A stretch of 64,000 nt of DNA, from assembly GCF_014695575.1 (NCBI RefSeq), contig NZ_JACJOO010000015.1, positions 149,214-213,213 on the forward strand, given 5' to 3'. The stretch comes from Leptolyngbya sp. FACHB-8 (GTDB lineage: Bacteria > Cyanobacteriota > Cyanobacteriia > Elainellales > Elainellaceae). Shown here one piece after another: positions 23,803 to 32,383 of this stretch. The notes under the pieces were generated by a model. That model saw only the letters and a program-made list of their open reading frames with translations. It was not told the origin of the DNA and made no database searches. Position 1 is the stretch's first letter. Every line of letters begins with the position of its first letter. A program made the translations under genes and the position numbers.

Positions 23803-23926
23803 TCAACAGGGGATTTTTTTAGGTCGCTACCTTAAAAGATCTTGAAATCTAGCATTCAAATGGATGGTGGCTAACGCTTCAAAATTTTCTATTAATAGCG
23901 TTCCTTAAGCAAATCATTGGAAGCCC

Positions 23927-23974
23927 AAAAGCCTAGGGGCTGGTGTTTCTAGAAACACCAGCCCCTAGGCTTTT
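23927..23974. repeat. 48-bp loopless perfect palindrome
   Basis: AAAAGCCTAGGGGCTGGTGT continues to TTCT at the centre and is mirrored exactly; the axis is between 23950 and 23951. It lies between the convergent methylase and desaturase genes. On either strand the arm ends in TTTT, so it could end both transcripts. Confidence 0.9.
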
Positions 23975-24085
23975 GATCCCGCTTCACCTCCAAAAGGGGA
24001 TGCACCCAATGAAGCCCTAAAAAACGCGAGGGAAACACAGTGTGAACCCTCGCGCCTATGTGAGCCAATGACTCAATGAGAATGA

Positions 24086-24943
24086 TTAAAGCTTTGCGAT
24101 CGCCTGAGGTGGCGGCATCACAACCTTCTTCGCCAGACCTACAATTTGCAGACCGCGAATTACCAACCAGGTTGGGTCAAATTCCCACCAACGGAGACCA
24201 GCAGGTGCCATGTTGGGGTAGGTATGATGGTTGTTGTGCCAGCCTTCGCCATAGGCCAGGATGGCGGCCCACCAAAGGTTGCGGGAGTTATCTTCAGACT
24301 CGAAGTTGCGGTAACCCCACATGTGGGTAGCAGAATTGATGAACCAGGTGGAGTGCCACAGCATCAGGGTTCTGACGAAAATGCCCCAGAGTACAAAGGA
24401 CCAACCGCCAATGAAGTAAAGCACAACAGCCAGGGGCAATTGCAGGGCGATGCAGTAGCGATCTAACCACTGGTAGTAGGGATCGCGGGCCAAATCAGGT
24501 GCATAGCGGACATATAGGTCGCGCTCAAAGTAATCAGCGCGGGGATAAACCATCCACAGAATGTGGCTCCACCAGAAACCACGGGTGGAAGAGTAGGGGT
24601 CTTTATCAACGTGCTCGGTGAATGCATGGTGTTGACGATGGCTGGCAACCCAGAAGATGGGGCCGCCTTGAAGCGCCATAGCACCAACAGTTGCGAGAAC
24701 ATACTCCAGCCATTTGGGAACCTGGAAACTACGGTGGGTCAGCATCCGATGGTAGGCTAGGCAGATGCCAATGCTACCGGTCAGCCAGTGACCAAAGATA
24801 GCGACACCCAACGCAGACCAGGAAAAGAAAAAGAGAGCCAGTAGGGCCAGGGCATGATAGGCACCAAAAAAGCCAACATGCCACCAGCTAATGGCGAGCT
24901 TTTCCTCACCTTTCTGCTTAGGCTCAACAGAACTCAAAGACAT
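24086..24943 (-). CDS. desC: Acyl-lipid delta-9 fatty acid desaturase
   Basis: 285 aa integral membrane di-iron desaturase introducing the first double bond into lipid-bound stearate/palmitate in cyanobacterial membranes. The three histidine boxes are intact: HRMLTH (65-70), HRQHH (102-106) and HNNHH (236-240). Hydrophobic pairs lie at about 28-60 and 165-195. Sequence between boxes (GPIFWVASHRQHHAFTE) is that of DesC rather than DesA/DesB. It diverges from the TetR-like gene at 25219; two matching palindromes in the shared gap suggest control by that regulator. Confidence 0.93.
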   Translation of the reverse strand: MSLSSVEPKQKGEEKLAISWWHVGFFGAYHALALLALFFFSWSALGVAIFGHWLTGSIGICLAYHRMLTHRSFQVPKWLEYVLATVGAMALQGGPIFWVASHRQHHAFTEHVDKDPYSSTRGFWWSHILWMVYPRADYFERDLYVRYAPDLARDPYYQWLDRYCIALQLPLAVVLYFIGGWSFVLWGIFVRTLMLWHSTWFINSATHMWGYRNFESEDNSRNLWWAAILAYGEGWHNNHHTYPNMAPAGLRWWEFDPTWLVIRGLQIVGLAKKVVMPPPQAIAKL

Positions 24944-25146
24944 AGAAAAAACTTTCCTCTAAAAAACTTGCATGACCGGATGCCTCTGCTGAGCAAACAG
25001 ACATTGGCCCCGCGTCGAGCAGAACGGCTTGTCTGAAAACTACAATCATCAAAGGAGTTTAAAACTCTTCAAAACGCCTTGAGCGGGACGCCTAAGGAAC
25101 GTTTTTCTTCTGCCTTCCCCAAAAAAGCTCGCTACAGTAGAGGTGA

Positions 25147-25163
25147 TGCAAGTGTTACTTACA
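25147..25163. promoter_or_regulatory. Putative TetR operator 1
   Basis: TGCAAGT-GTT-ACTTACA: same palindrome as the downstream site with one mismatch in the right arm. It lies in the divergent gap between desC and the TetR-like gene. Confidence 0.55.
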
Positions 25164-25193
25164 CCTTGAGCATAACAGTCCTTTGATTTTTGT

Positions 25194-25210
25194 TGCAAGT
25201 CTCACTTGCA
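25194..25210. promoter_or_regulatory. Putative TetR operator 2
   Basis: TGCAAGT-CTC-ACTTGCA: a perfect 7-bp inverted repeat with a 3-bp spacer ending 8 bp before ATG 25219. Its centre is 47 bp from that of site 1. The position argues against the in-frame TTG start at 25183, which would put the site inside the gene. Confidence 0.6.
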
Positions 25211-25218
25211 TTTCTGGT

Positions 25219-26469
25219 ATGCCTCCTCACCGAAGAACTCCCACGCGTCAGCGGCTAATCCAGGCGGCAACTCAACTTTTCATTGCCCAGGGGATTGCAG
25301 AGACAACGACGCGACAAATTGCAGACGCGGCAGAGGTCAACGAGGTCACGCTGTTCCGCCATTTCGGCAGTAAGCATGGCTTGTTGCTCGCCATGATGGA
25401 AGACCCGCAGGTGCTAGCACAACTTGGCATGGCCCTGGGGCAACAAACACGACAAATCAGTAATATTCCCCAGGCTATTAAAAGCTATGCCAACGTGCAT
25501 TTGCAAGCCCTGGCGCAACTTCAGGAGTTTGTGCGATCGCTCATTGGCGAATCGGGTCATTACTCCATCGAGAACCGCCGGGCTCTGGGGCAAGGGGTAG
25601 CTCAGGCGAATCGTTACACGGCTCAGTATCTGACCAATGTTCTGACCCGCGAAGGGCTGGCGATCCGGATGCCTCCGGAAAAATTAGCCAGCCTGCTGAA
25701 TAGCCTGTTGCTGGGCTATGCGGTGCTGGAATTTAGCAGCGAGTTTCACGAAGTCTGGCAAGATCGCGAGAATTTTGTGGATGGTTTGGTGCAGCTGTTT
25801 CTGTATGGAGCGCTGGTTCCAGCGGATCCACTCTATGAGCTGTCTCTAACCCTTGAGTCAGGACCGACGACTTTGTCGGCATCGTCTCGCTATATCGATC
25901 TGCCCACCAGTCTGGTGCATCAAGTCTTGGCTCGGGCAATGGAACAGGGGGGGCAGGATTATGCTCTGGCCTATGTGCTCCTGGGTGCCGGATTGAGTGC
26001 GGCAGAGGTGGCGGGGTTAGAGCGATCGCACGTCTACAGTGATGAACGCCACTACTGGCTCCAAATCTCTCGAGAACCCGGACGCCAGGTTCCTCTGAAC
26101 CAGTGGATCTGTGGGCAACGCTATGGCTCTCACCCTGACAATCCACTATCTCAATGGCTAAGAAGCCGTACTGATGGCTCTCCCGCCCTCTTCCTGGATG
26201 AAGATGGCCATGCAGCAACGGCAGAGACGATTACCAGCCAGTGGCATCAATGGGTTACTGGCTTAATGACGCCCCTCGGATATCTTCCTCAGATCGAGCA
26301 GTGTTGGGCAACCTGGTGCGTTGACATGCTCATGCGTGGCCTCAGCCTGGAAGATCTGCGGGTGCTTACAGGAAAAGAACTCTCAGTTCTGGAACCTTTT
26401 GTGCAACGTGTTCAACAACGGCGTGCCGTGCACACGGCCGCTCATCTGGATCAGCAATATCCAGTCTGA
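25219..26469 (+). CDS. TetR-family regulator fused to a tyrosine-recombinase-like (catalytically dead) domain
   Basis: 416 aa from ATG 25219. Residues 1-60 are a TetR helix-turn-helix (TTRQIADAAEVNEVTLFRHFGSKHGLL), and about 60-215 a TetR-type helical ligand/dimer domain, which normally ends the protein. A further 200 residues follow. About 245-405 reads like a phage-integrase catalytic fold: YALAYVLLGAGLSAAEVAGLE where active enzymes have TGLRxSEL, then RQVPL, and a final MLMRGLSLEDLRVLTGKE where they have HLLxxGxDLxxIxxxLGH. The catalytic Arg, His-x-x-Arg, Lys/His and Tyr are all absent. Likely a DNA-binding or dimerisation module. Divergent from desC. Confidence 0.75.
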   Translation: MPPHRRTPTRQRLIQAATQLFIAQGIAETTTRQIADAAEVNEVTLFRHFGSKHGLLLAMMEDPQVLAQLGMALGQQTRQISNIPQAIKSYANVHLQALAQLQEFVRSLIGESGHYSIENRRALGQGVAQANRYTAQYLTNVLTREGLAIRMPPEKLASLLNSLLLGYAVLEFSSEFHEVWQDRENFVDGLVQLFLYGALVPADPLYELSLTLESGPTTLSASSRYIDLPTSLVHQVLARAMEQGGQDYALAYVLLGAGLSAAEVAGLERSHVYSDERHYWLQISREPGRQVPLNQWICGQRYGSHPDNPLSQWLRSRTDGSPALFLDEDGHAATAETITSQWHQWVTGLMTPLGYLPQIEQCWATWCVDMLMRGLSLEDLRVLTGKELSVLEPFVQRVQQRRAVHTAAHLDQQYPV

Positions 26470-26586
26470 TCTATCGAGTGCAGTGACTGTGTGGGGTGCG
26501 AAGCCGTCACGCAGTCACTGTGCTGCTGTATATGGATGGGACTCGCCTCTACCACGCTGAAGGTTTAAGCAAACTAGCCATACTTA

Positions 26587-26708
26587 ACCTCAGTTCGGGA
26601 TAAGCCGAAATACTCATTTTGGCGTGCGCAAAGCGCACGCCAAAATGAGCGTTTTCGAGTGCCGCGCAACGCGCGGCACTCGAAAACGCCCTTAACCCAA
26701 ACTCAGGT
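26587..26708. mobile_element. Palindromic element family B, copy 3 (122 bp, inverted)
   Basis: The same two hairpins and ends as copy 2 but in opposite orientation (GGCGTGCGC stem first, GTGCCGCGC stem second), and the same length, 122 bp. Flanked by TACTTA at 26581-26586 and 26709-26714. The identical 6-bp flank to copy 2 suggests target preference. Confidence 0.88.
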
Positions 26709-26717
26709 TACTTAGAG

Positions 26718-26762
26718 CCTTTATGTTGTGTGTGGTATGTGAGGCAAATCACACACAACATA
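26718..26762. repeat. Hairpin beside family-B copy 3
   Basis: TTATGTTGTGTGTG / CACACACAACATAA with an internal loop. Its arms resemble those of the hairpin at 31972-32019 (CTATGTTGGGTTGTGTG). Confidence 0.65.
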
Positions 26763-26806
26763 AGTGATTCCAAACACGTAGCGCTATCAGCAATTCTCAT
26801 GGTGAG

Positions 26807-26857
26807 CTTCAAAGCCGAGAGGTCGTGCCCCACGGGCACGACCTCTCGGCTTTGAAG
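26807..26857. repeat. 51-bp perfect hairpin between the TetR-like gene and panB
   Basis: A 24-bp perfect stem starting CTTCAAAGCCGAGAGGTCGT with a 3-nt loop (CAC). It lies 76 bp beyond the panB stop on that gene's transcript side. Confidence 0.85.
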
Positions 26858-26933
26858 TCCGAAAGTCGCTGCTTCAGGCGAACGGCTTTCGGGCTTGATG
26901 CCAGAATCGCTATAGCGCTACAAATTTGCGGAT

Positions 26934-27710
26934 TCAGGGGAACTGATGAGTTCGAACTTCCTGGCTGTAAGCCTCCACGGCTTGGGCGATCGCCTCCCGT
27001 AAGTTCCCATAGGACTTCGCAAAGGGCGGCTGCCAGTCCGACAGACCGAGGAGATCGGCAGTGACCATCACCTGCCCGTCACAGTGAGGGCCAGCCCCAA
27101 TCCCAATGGTAGGGATAGTGAGCTTCTGGGTGATTTCGGCGGCAAGTTCATTGGGAATGTGTTCTAACACGATGGAGAAGGCACCTGCCTGTTCGAGGGC
27201 GATCGCCTCCTGCATAATCCGCGCAGCATCTTCTGCGGTTTTGCCCTGCTTACGGAATCCGCCAAACTGATGCACTGATTGTGGTGTCAGCCCTACATGG
27301 GCCATAACTGGAATACCGACCTGTACTAACCGTTCTACTGTTTCCAGCATGGCAGGATGGCCTCCTTCTACCTTAACCGCCTGAGCTCCGGCTTCTTTAA
27401 GCGCGCGCCCAGCAGAATGGATGGCCTGCTGCGGGCTTTCTTGATAGGTCAGAAACGGTAGATCAAAGACAACGAGGGCTTGTTTGACACCCCGGCGTAC
27501 GGCCCGAGCATGGTGCAACATTTCATCCAGGGTCACGGGTAGCGTCGTTTCATAACCCAGCGCGACCATCGCCAGGGAATCGCCTACGAGCAACAGATCG
27601 ACGCCTGCCTGATCAAGGGTTTGCGCGATCAAATAATCCCATGCGGTAAGGGCAATGATGGGCCGCCCCTCTTTTTTGAAGCGAATGAGTTGATGGGTGG
27701 TGATGGGCAT
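26934..27710 (-). CDS. panB: 3-methyl-2-oxobutanoate hydroxymethyltransferase
   Basis: 258 aa, first committed enzyme of pantothenate/CoA synthesis: transfers the one-carbon unit of methylene-THF to ketoisovalerate giving ketopantoate. TIM-barrel family blocks are clear: [29 protein letters not shown] (Mg-binding Asp in GDS), [18 protein letters not shown] and VTADLLGL near the C-terminus. Soluble decamer by family. It starts at ATG 27710 and stands alone on the minus strand; panC is not in view. Confidence 0.94.
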   Translation of the reverse strand: MPITTHQLIRFKKEGRPIIALTAWDYLIAQTLDQAGVDLLLVGDSLAMVALGYETTLPVTLDEMLHHARAVRRGVKQALVVFDLPFLTYQESPQQAIHSAGRALKEAGAQAVKVEGGHPAMLETVERLVQVGIPVMAHVGLTPQSVHQFGGFRKQGKTAEDAARIMQEAIALEQAGAFSIVLEHIPNELAAEITQKLTIPTIGIGAGPHCDGQVMVTADLLGLSDWQPPFAKSYGNLREAIAQAVEAYSQEVRTHQFP

Positions 27711-27876
27711 GGAGGGAAGGTGCAGGTGTAGAGGGAGGACAGATGACGATAAGGCCTCATCCCTACTCTAGGATAAGTTTCTGTCCTATTTGTGAAGGTG
27801 GGATCAGCAGAACTATTGTAGAGGTCGCTGGGTCATGAGGTGGCATAAGCGAAGATGTTAGCTGGATGTCATGCCG

Positions 27877-29016
27877 TTAGGTATGGCAGAGAGATGAGGG
27901 TAGGTGAACTCGACAGGATGCCTGCTCGGTCGTTGTTAGCTGCTCCCAGTCAAGGTCACGGCGAATGACGCTGCCATTGTGACTGGGGATGACCCGGGGC
28001 AACATAGCCTGGTCAATCTGCCGCAGGCTTGGCAATTCAAAGGTGGTGTAAGTGGTATCCTGGCTGGCCCAGTTAACATCCACCAATGTCAGGGTTTTAC
28101 GGGGAGGCAGGTTCCCCACAATCAACTGTCGAGGGCCAGCACCCATCGCTCCAGTGTGAAGCATTTCCAAATTTCCTAGATGGCCGGGAAAGTAGGCATG
28201 CTGATGGCCGCTAATGTAGGTGTGAACGCTATACCGTTCCAGTAGGGCGTGCAGACTAGCCGCATCGTCGAGGACTTCACCGGGGCGATCGCGCCCCACC
28301 GCCACTCCATATAACGGCAAATGCCCAATCACAATCCGCATATCAGCTTGCTGAGCAGCCGCACTGCCCAGGCTCCGCTCTACCCAAGCAATATCGTCAG
28401 CGGGCATACGCGAACCACTAGAGGCATCCCACACCAGAAAAAACACCCGATTGTGTTGAAAGGTGTAATAGAACGGAAATTTGTAGCGATCAACAAAATT
28501 TAGGCCAGGGTCATGGGCCGGATCATTCCAGTAGGCGGCCGCCAGGTTGCGCTCCTCCGCAAAGCTGAAGGTGGTGCCACGGGTAGCCCGTGAGGCATCG
28601 TGATTACCCAGGGTAAAGCCAAAGGGCAGACGGGCCTGTCGTAAGGGCTGGGTGATGTCGCGATCGAACGCCGCCCACATCGCCTGGATCTGAGCCCGGC
28701 TTAAGGAGCGATTCTGGCCGGCTACCATGTCCCCACTACATAACACCAGGTCGGGATTCCACTGGGGGAGGCGGGCGATCGCCTGCTTCACCTCATCACT
28801 GTACTGTGTCGCCCCATAAGCCTCGTTCAGATCGCTGATGACGGCGATCCGTAGGGTCGTTTGGGGTGAGGGAGATGGGGGTGTACGGTTCTCGTAGGAG
28901 CGGCTTTGAGCGAAGCGATTCTGCTGGCCGAGGGTGCGGGAAGCGGTGATTGCCAGGGCGCTCCCCAGGAGGCCCCCCGCTCCCAGTTGCAAGAACTGCC
29001 GACGGTTCAGATTCAT
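27877..29016 (-). CDS. Tat-exported calcineurin-like metallophosphoesterase
   Basis: About 379 aa from ATG 29016. The N-terminus MNLNRRQFLQLGAGG is a twin-arginine signal, followed by a hydrophobic segment and a Ser/Pro linker. The metallophosphoesterase domain shows AVISDLN (first metal motif with Asn in place of the usual Asp-x-His pair), LVLCSGDMV, FTLGNHDA and YISGHQHAYF. Acts on phosphoesters in the periplasm with a two-metal centre; the substrate is unknown. The first block reads SDLNEAYG rather than DxH, a variation seen in some members. Diverges from the acidic protein at 29127. Confidence 0.86.
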   Translation of the reverse strand: MNLNRRQFLQLGAGGLLGSALAITASRTLGQQNRFAQSRSYENRTPPSPSPQTTLRIAVISDLNEAYGATQYSDEVKQAIARLPQWNPDLVLCSGDMVAGQNRSLSRAQIQAMWAAFDRDITQPLRQARLPFGFTLGNHDASRATRGTTFSFAEERNLAAAYWNDPAHDPGLNFVDRYKFPFYYTFQHNRVFFLVWDASSGSRMPADDIAWVERSLGSAAAQQADMRIVIGHLPLYGVAVGRDRPGEVLDDAASLHALLERYSVHTYISGHQHAYFPGHLGNLEMLHTGAMGAGPRQLIVGNLPPRKTLTLVDVNWASQDTTYTTFELPSLRQIDQAMLPRVIPSHNGSVIRRDLDWEQLTTTEQASCRVHLPSSLCHT

Positions 29017-29126
29017 GCGATCGCGAAGTGATAGATTGAGGGGTTGAAGTGGCATGCTTCCCTGATCACTCTACCGCAGCGCCGACTTATCGTGTTTTCC
29101 GGTGGTGCGGTATTGTAACCGATACA

Positions 29127-30395
29127 ATGACCCAGCCCCCCGAACCGCCCGAATCCGATTTACCAGAGCCTACACCACTCGATACGGATGGTGACTCTTC
29201 TGTATCGGAGCCGAGTGGGGATGCAGAGCCACCAGGCGAATCAGTAGATGATATGGACGCATCGGATGGGGATGCACCACCGGACAACGCTGGCGAGGAT
29301 GAGGATGAAGATGAGTGGGCAGAGATTTGGGAACTTGAGCCTGAACCCGAGCCAGCACCACCGCCCCTACCCGAGCCGCGACAGCGACGTCGCCCAACAC
29401 CTTCCCCCACCGCTTCTCCAGCCATCGAGCAACCATCCCGACTAGCGGAGAAGTCTGTCCTGACGCGGCTGGTCGTGCGCCTGCTGCGAACCCTCAGTCG
29501 TGGCCTGGAATGGACGGCAGTTGTCCTGGAAACAGATCCCCTGCCTGATGAATCGGCCAATCCCATCATCCGTCTGTTTCAGCGGGCCTCGGCCGATGGG
29601 CAACCGGTTGCCGAAGGGGCCTGGGAGGGATGGACAAACCGAGTCATTCCGCAAATCCGAGCCATACTGCCTCGCGGTTTGAGCGAAAGCCTATCCGATC
29701 GCGCCCTGACCGGAATTTTGGCTGGAGCTCTGATTGCTATTTTTGTGGTGCTGCCTAACTTCGCTCCCCGTGGCCCTCAGCCCGAAACCCAAATTAGCGA
29801 AGCTCCACCTACCATCGAGCAGCCCGCTGAAGAGAATCCAGTGCCCCAACCCTCTCCGCAGGAGTCGCCTACCTCAGAAGCCCCAGAGCCAGAACCCGAA
29901 GTTGAACCGGAGACTGACGTTGACACCGAGCCCGCAGTTGAACCCGAGCCTGAGCTAGAACCGGAACCCGAAGTTGAACCCGAGCCCGAAGTCGAACCGG
30001 AACCAGAGGTTACCCCAACGCCTTCTCCAGTTCCGTCGGCGACTCCCATCCCCCAACCCTCGCCTCCAGCAGTGCTAACCCCTGAACAAAGCCTGGTGGC
30101 ATCCATCGAAAAGCGGGTGGCTGAGGTGGGCGATCGCTACACCAACGGCCTGGTGCTTGGCGTTCGTGCCAATTTCCGCCAAACCACGCTAACAATTCGC
30201 CTCAGCGATGCATGGTACGACCTGCCTTATGCCCAGCAAGACAAGCTGGCAGCAGATTTGCTAAAACAAGCGAATCGCCTGGACTTCAGTAAGGTGGAAT
30301 TGGGCGATCGCATTGGTTATCGCCTGGCCCGCAACCCTGTGGTGGGTGATGCCATGGTGATTCTGCGCCGCGAGAAAGCAAATTTTGTTCCTTAG
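29127..30395 (+). CDS. Acidic, proline-rich single-pass membrane protein of unknown function
   Basis: About 422 aa from ATG 29127 ([10 protein letters not shown]); an upstream GTG is in frame but overlaps the divergent promoter. The first 90 residues are extremely rich in Asp/Glu/Pro. A transmembrane helix ([20 protein letters not shown]) lies near residue 210. A periplasmic spacer follows with many [10 protein letters not shown] units, then a conserved folded domain at the C-terminus (about 330-422: [17 protein letters not shown]...[21 protein letters not shown]...[19 protein letters not shown]). The repeat spacer probably spans part of the cell wall. No function can be assigned. Confidence 0.78.
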   Translation: MTQPPEPPESDLPEPTPLDTDGDSSVSEPSGDAEPPGESVDDMDASDGDAPPDNAGEDEDEDEWAEIWELEPEPEPAPPPLPEPRQRRRPTPSPTASPAIEQPSRLAEKSVLTRLVVRLLRTLSRGLEWTAVVLETDPLPDESANPIIRLFQRASADGQPVAEGAWEGWTNRVIPQIRAILPRGLSESLSDRALTGILAGALIAIFVVLPNFAPRGPQPETQISEAPPTIEQPAEENPVPQPSPQESPTSEAPEPEPEVEPETDVDTEPAVEPEPELEPEPEVEPEPEVEPEPEVTPTPSPVPSATPIPQPSPPAVLTPEQSLVASIEKRVAEVGDRYTNGLVLGVRANFRQTTLTIRLSDAWYDLPYAQQDKLAADLLKQANRLDFSKVELGDRIGYRLARNPVVGDAMVILRREKANFVP

Positions 30396-30475
30396 AACCC
30401 CTTGAGTGTGTTGAGGGCGATCGTTCGGCTACAGGGCATCAACCTTACAACGCTATGCGGGATCCTTGATCAACT

Positions 30476-30580
30476 TACAGCGCTTTTTAAGCGCCTAAAA
30501 TCTGGTTGTTTTTGTGAGAGCCGCATGGAGCGCGGCTCTCACAAAAACAACTGTGGCTGATTCAAGCGCAAAGCGCTGTA
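30476..30580. repeat. Palindromic element family E, copy 1 (105 bp)
   Basis: Ends TACAGCGCTTTTTAAGCGC / TTCAAGCGCAAAGCGCTGTA; the core is a strong hairpin (GTTGTTTTTGTGAGAGCCGC / GCGGCTCTCACAAAAACAAC). The second copy is at 43193-43298. It lies between the convergent acidic-protein and dprA genes. Confidence 0.78.
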
Positions 30581-30608
30581 AATACCGCTGGCCTATAGCT
30601 GAGAAAGT

Positions 30609-31718
30609 TTAGCAGGCCCGCTGGTAGCGCATACCCGGTATTTGAGTCACCAACCCCATAATCTCTAGTTGGACAAGGGCACTGAGTACATTGGAGGTGG
30701 CCATACCTGTCGTCTCCACCAGCCAGTCGAGGGAGGATGCTTCTCGCGGTACTGCCTGAAAGACGTGTTGCAGGTCAGGTGGTAATTCCGGCGGCAGTAA
30801 GCTCAGTTGAGCAGCAGGTTCATCCATTTGAGGAAGCTGGCCTAACAAATCCAGCAAATGATTTTCACTCAAGATAATCTGTGCGCCTCGGTTGATTAGA
30901 TTGAGGCAACCCGCGCTCTCGGGATAGTCCAGCGAGCCTGGAAGGGCATAGACATCGCGCCCATAATCGTTAGCCACGCGAGCGGTAATCAGGGCTCCTG
31001 ATTTCTCCCCGGCTTCTAGAACCAGGGTCGCTCGGCAGAGACCCGCAATAATGCGATTGCGGCTCGGAAAGTGGGTGCGATTCGGCGGGGTATCCGCCGG
31101 ATATTCACTCAGCACCAATCCAGACGCGAGGATACGGCGAGCGAGATCACGATTACTCGACGGATAGATCCTGTTGACGCCCGTGCCCATAACACCGATG
31201 GTGCGGCCTCCAAATTCCAGGCAAGTTTGGTGGGCGATGGTATCGATACCCTGGGCTAGTCCTGAAACAATCGTGAACCCCGCTTTCACGAGAACTTCAG
31301 TGAGCCGCTCTGTCCAGCGTTTGCCATAGCTGGTGGGCGATCGCGTCCCCACCAACGCAATGGCCGAGCGCAGCCCCTGGTTTTCCTGCCGGTCCACTTC
31401 GCCCCGGTAATACAAAATCGGAGGTGGATCGGGGATTTCTAGTAGCAGCCGTGGATAGTCGGCATCAGCAGGAGTCCAGAAGTGTGGATTTTTCTGGGTA
31501 TGTTGCTCAAAAAGGGCGATCGGATCAATCTGGGATCGGGCAGTTTGAAACGCTGCGGAAGTCAGTTCTCCTAATCCATCCACTTCACAGAGGCCACTAA
31601 AACTGGCCTCCCAGGCTAGTTTTAGACTACCGAAATGTTGATAGAGCCGAATTATGCGGTTGGGCCCAGCCCCCGCCACCTGTGACCATGCCAACCAATA
31701 TGCTTGTTCCTCTACCAC
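30609..31718 (-). CDS. dprA: DNA-processing protein DprA/Smf
   Basis: 369 aa. Loads RecA on incoming single-stranded DNA during natural transformation. A SAM-like N-terminal region (about 1-75) is followed by the Rossmann-like core: IALVGTRSPTSYGKRWTERL, IVSGLAQGIDTIAHQTCL, GTGVNRIYPSSNRDL, FPSRNRIIAGL, GALITARVANDYGRDVYALPG. A winged-helix DML1-like tail (about 300-369) is present. The start codon is GTG 31718. It stands alone; other competence genes are not in the window. Confidence 0.93.
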   Translation of the reverse strand: MVEEQAYWLAWSQVAGAGPNRIIRLYQHFGSLKLAWEASFSGLCEVDGLGELTSAAFQTARSQIDPIALFEQHTQKNPHFWTPADADYPRLLLEIPDPPPILYYRGEVDRQENQGLRSAIALVGTRSPTSYGKRWTERLTEVLVKAGFTIVSGLAQGIDTIAHQTCLEFGGRTIGVMGTGVNRIYPSSNRDLARRILASGLVLSEYPADTPPNRTHFPSRNRIIAGLCRATLVLEAGEKSGALITARVANDYGRDVYALPGSLDYPESAGCLNLINRGAQIILSENHLLDLLGQLPQMDEPAAQLSLLPPELPPDLQHVFQAVPREASSLDWLVETTGMATSNVLSALVQLEIMGLVTQIPGMRYQRAC

Positions 31719-31864
31719 GTCCTGAACCCCGATGACACCCGTGCTGATTGGTCATAATGCCTGCTATCCCTCAATTAGGGAATTGCAATACATCACGTCT
31801 GAGGTGTGAGTACCTGAGGCTATGGGCCTTCACAAGTAGGCGAAGAACCCGTTGTTGAATAGAG

Positions 31865-31949
31865 CTAGGGGCTGTTTTAAAGGTTGTTTTTTCGTGTGCT
31901 TGGCACACGAAAAAACAAACTCTCCGGGGAGCTTTAAAGCGTGCCCTAG
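31865..31949. repeat. Palindromic element family D, copy 2 (85 bp)
   Basis: CTAGGGGCTGTTTTAAAGG at the left end is nearly identical to copy 1 at 11764, and GCTTTAAAGCGTGCCCTAG closes it. The internal hairpin (TTTTTTCGTGTGC / GCACACGAAAAAA) differs in sequence from copy 1 but not in layout. Confidence 0.78.
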
Positions 31950-31971
31950 TCCTTGGCGGTTTAGGTTTGCC

Positions 31972-32082
31972 TATGTTGGGTTGTGTGTGGGGTAAGTACC
32001 TCACACACAACCCAACATAAGTTGATTTCCGCCGTGCAGTACTAGAAGCCGAATGGTCAATCTCGGTTTTCCATTCGGCTTC
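31972..32082. repeat. Two consecutive hairpins upstream of the GNAT gene
   Basis: The first is CTATGTTGGGTTGTGTG... / CACACAACCCAACATAAG (31972-32019). The second is GAAGCCGAATGG (32045-32056) / CCATTCGGCTTC (32071-32082). With family D copy 2 they make a run of three palindromes in 220 bp. An open frame on the minus strand (31771-32124) merely reads through them. Nothing else is seen up to 32383. Confidence 0.65.
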
Positions 32083-32383
32083 ATAGCTCCATTCAGCAAC
32101 ACCAAAACTCCACAGTGTTAACACCCACAGAGCTGATGCATTTTTGGTTTATATGAACAAAACTAAATTTGCTTTGAAGCTACTAAATAGTATTCCCGGT
32201 CTACTTTATAGGCTAACTCTGCTATTTGCTTTGCCTGCTTCAATGGGGGTCTAAAGCGAAGCGGCACACGCCTACTGAACCCACTTGCCCACTGCTATAG
32301 AATCAAAAGATTGTTTCAAACGTCTTCGATCCCTGTTAGCCTAGCCACAGGTTTTCCTTCTTCAAAACTATTTTGTTAAAACC

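Noticed and set aside
29087..30106. Serine/glycine-rich open frames opposite the acidic membrane protein
   Set aside because: They are the reverse reading of the EPEPEV repeats and not independent genes.
31771..32124. 117-codon open frame on the minus strand
   Set aside because: It reads straight through three palindromic repeats, has an unnatural composition and no ribosome site.
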